Positions 63,155 through 64,000 of a stretch of 64,000 nucleotides of DNA are shown piece by piece. The notes beneath the pieces were generated by a model. The model was not told the origin of the DNA and did not search any database. It worked only from the letters and a program-made list of their open reading frames with translations. Source of the DNA: Torymus aiolomorphi (lineage: Eukaryota > Arthropoda > Insecta > Hymenoptera > Torymidae); assembly GCA_036365515.1 (NCBI GenBank), contig CM070873.1:223649876-223713875 (forward strand), in the 5' to 3' direction. The first letter of the stretch is position 1. The number at the start of each line of letters is the position of its first letter. A program made the translations under genes and the position numbers.

Positions 63155-63952
63155 TATATGAGGAATTCTACAGGAAATCCACACTTAGAATAAACTGTAA
63201 TAAACTCGCACCTCTGTAATAAACTTTTTCTCGTTCTTTACGTCATACAATAGACGAGAAAAATTTTCAACAAACGAAATCGGTCTTGTGACACTGTTTT
63301 AACTACAATTTCATTTTTCTTAAGCAAATTTAACATAGGAAAAATGGACGAAAAACGGTCGCTGATGATTCACTAATATGTATTAAGCTCCAACAGGTGG
63401 CAATTTCCACCGTATTTTTCACACAAAATTAAAGTAGAAGAAAAGAGATTTCATTTAAGCTATCCGAATTATCAAAATCGGACGATTCTGTGCAAAGTTA
63501 CGTGCAAATCGCGAAAAATTATAGAAAATGCGTAATTTTGTCCCAATTGACGTAAATCTTAAGATTTTGATCGTTTTTGGCCATTTTTCGCGATTTTTAA
63601 ATGCACGTAACTTTGCACAGAATCGTCCGATTTTAACGACTCTTAGCTTAAATTAAAGCTCTTTTCTTTTGCTAAATCTTTTCTTGTGGAAAATTGGTTG
63701 GTGCCAGTGGGGGCTTAATATTGGATAATCATTAGTGACCGTTTTTTGTCAATTTTTCCCATGTTAAATTTCTGTAAGAACAATGGATGTGTGATTAAAA
63801 CAGTGTCACAAGACCCTTTTCGTTTGTTGGAAAATATTCTCGTCTGACCAAAAGAACGAGAAAAAAACATTTATTACAAAAGTGCGACTCCGAATTTCTT
63901 TTTAATTTTTTGAACCCTCTAAGTGTGGATTTCCTGTAGAATTTTTCATATA
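63155..63952. mobile_element. 798-bp foldback element
   Basis: The left end TATATGAGGAATTCTACAGG, continuing into AAATCCACACTTAG, is inverted at the right as CTAAGTGTGGATTTCCTGTA, continuing into GAATTTTTCATATA. The arms continue for about 350 bp and meet near 63540, with strong matches such as CGATTCTGTGCAAAGTTACG on the left and CGTAACTTTGCACAGAATCG on the right. No open frame of note. Confidence 0.82.
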
Positions 63953-64000
63953 CGTAAAATAAGTTTTATTAAAAGATCAAGAGATTAAGGTTTTCAATTG

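Overview
The window looks like nuclear DNA of an insect, most likely a hymenopteran of the parasitoid-wasp kind. That placement is inference. It rests on an insect-type CLIC protein, compact multi-exon housekeeping genes, AT-rich spacer DNA broken by many CpG-rich islands, long dinucleotide repeats, and many palindromic non-autonomous transposons. There are no bacterial operons, CRISPR arrays or rRNA genes.

Left part, 1 to about 41 kb: one gene, the chloride intracellular channel gene Clic, runs on the minus strand. Its first coding exon is at 40841-40773, the second at 5858-5553 and the third at 1190-864. The last exon lies beyond the left edge. Intron 1 is about 34.9 kb and holds no gene I recognise. 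It does hold CpG-rich islands, microsatellites, a SINE-like fragment and several transposons. Intron 2 holds an internally deleted LINE, itself interrupted by a foldback element.

Middle part, 41.9 to 49.0 kb: three compact genes that can be spliced exactly from the sequence. They are a short TTC12 homologue (+), a UPF0415/C7orf25 homologue (-) and pescadillo (PES1, +). TTC12 and C7orf25 are convergent. C7orf25 and pescadillo are divergent and share a 591-bp intergenic promoter region that contains a CACGTG E-box.

Right part, 49 to 64 kb: no conserved large gene. The first 6 kb alternates CpG-rich and AT-rich DNA, with one possible TATA promoter. From 54.9 kb to the end there are eleven foldback or inverted-repeat elements, a small six-cysteine secreted-peptide candidate at 57.0-57.2 kb (-), and a 166-nt segment at 56.67-56.83 kb that folds on paper into a closed multi-branched RNA.

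Two transposon groups deserve attention. One is a set of TA-flanked elements (15.6, 30.1 and 57.5 kb, with a relative at 26.9 kb). They share CAC/TGGAGA-type ends and arrays of 18- to 20-bp hyphenated dyads, TTRCTAT-N4/5-ATAGYAA in three copies and TTACCA-N7/8-TGGTAA in the fourth. The three long ones also carry an internal tRNA-like cassette ending in CGTAAAAA. The other is a group of four foldbacks with unrelated arms that all have the form TTAA-GG...CC-TTAA.
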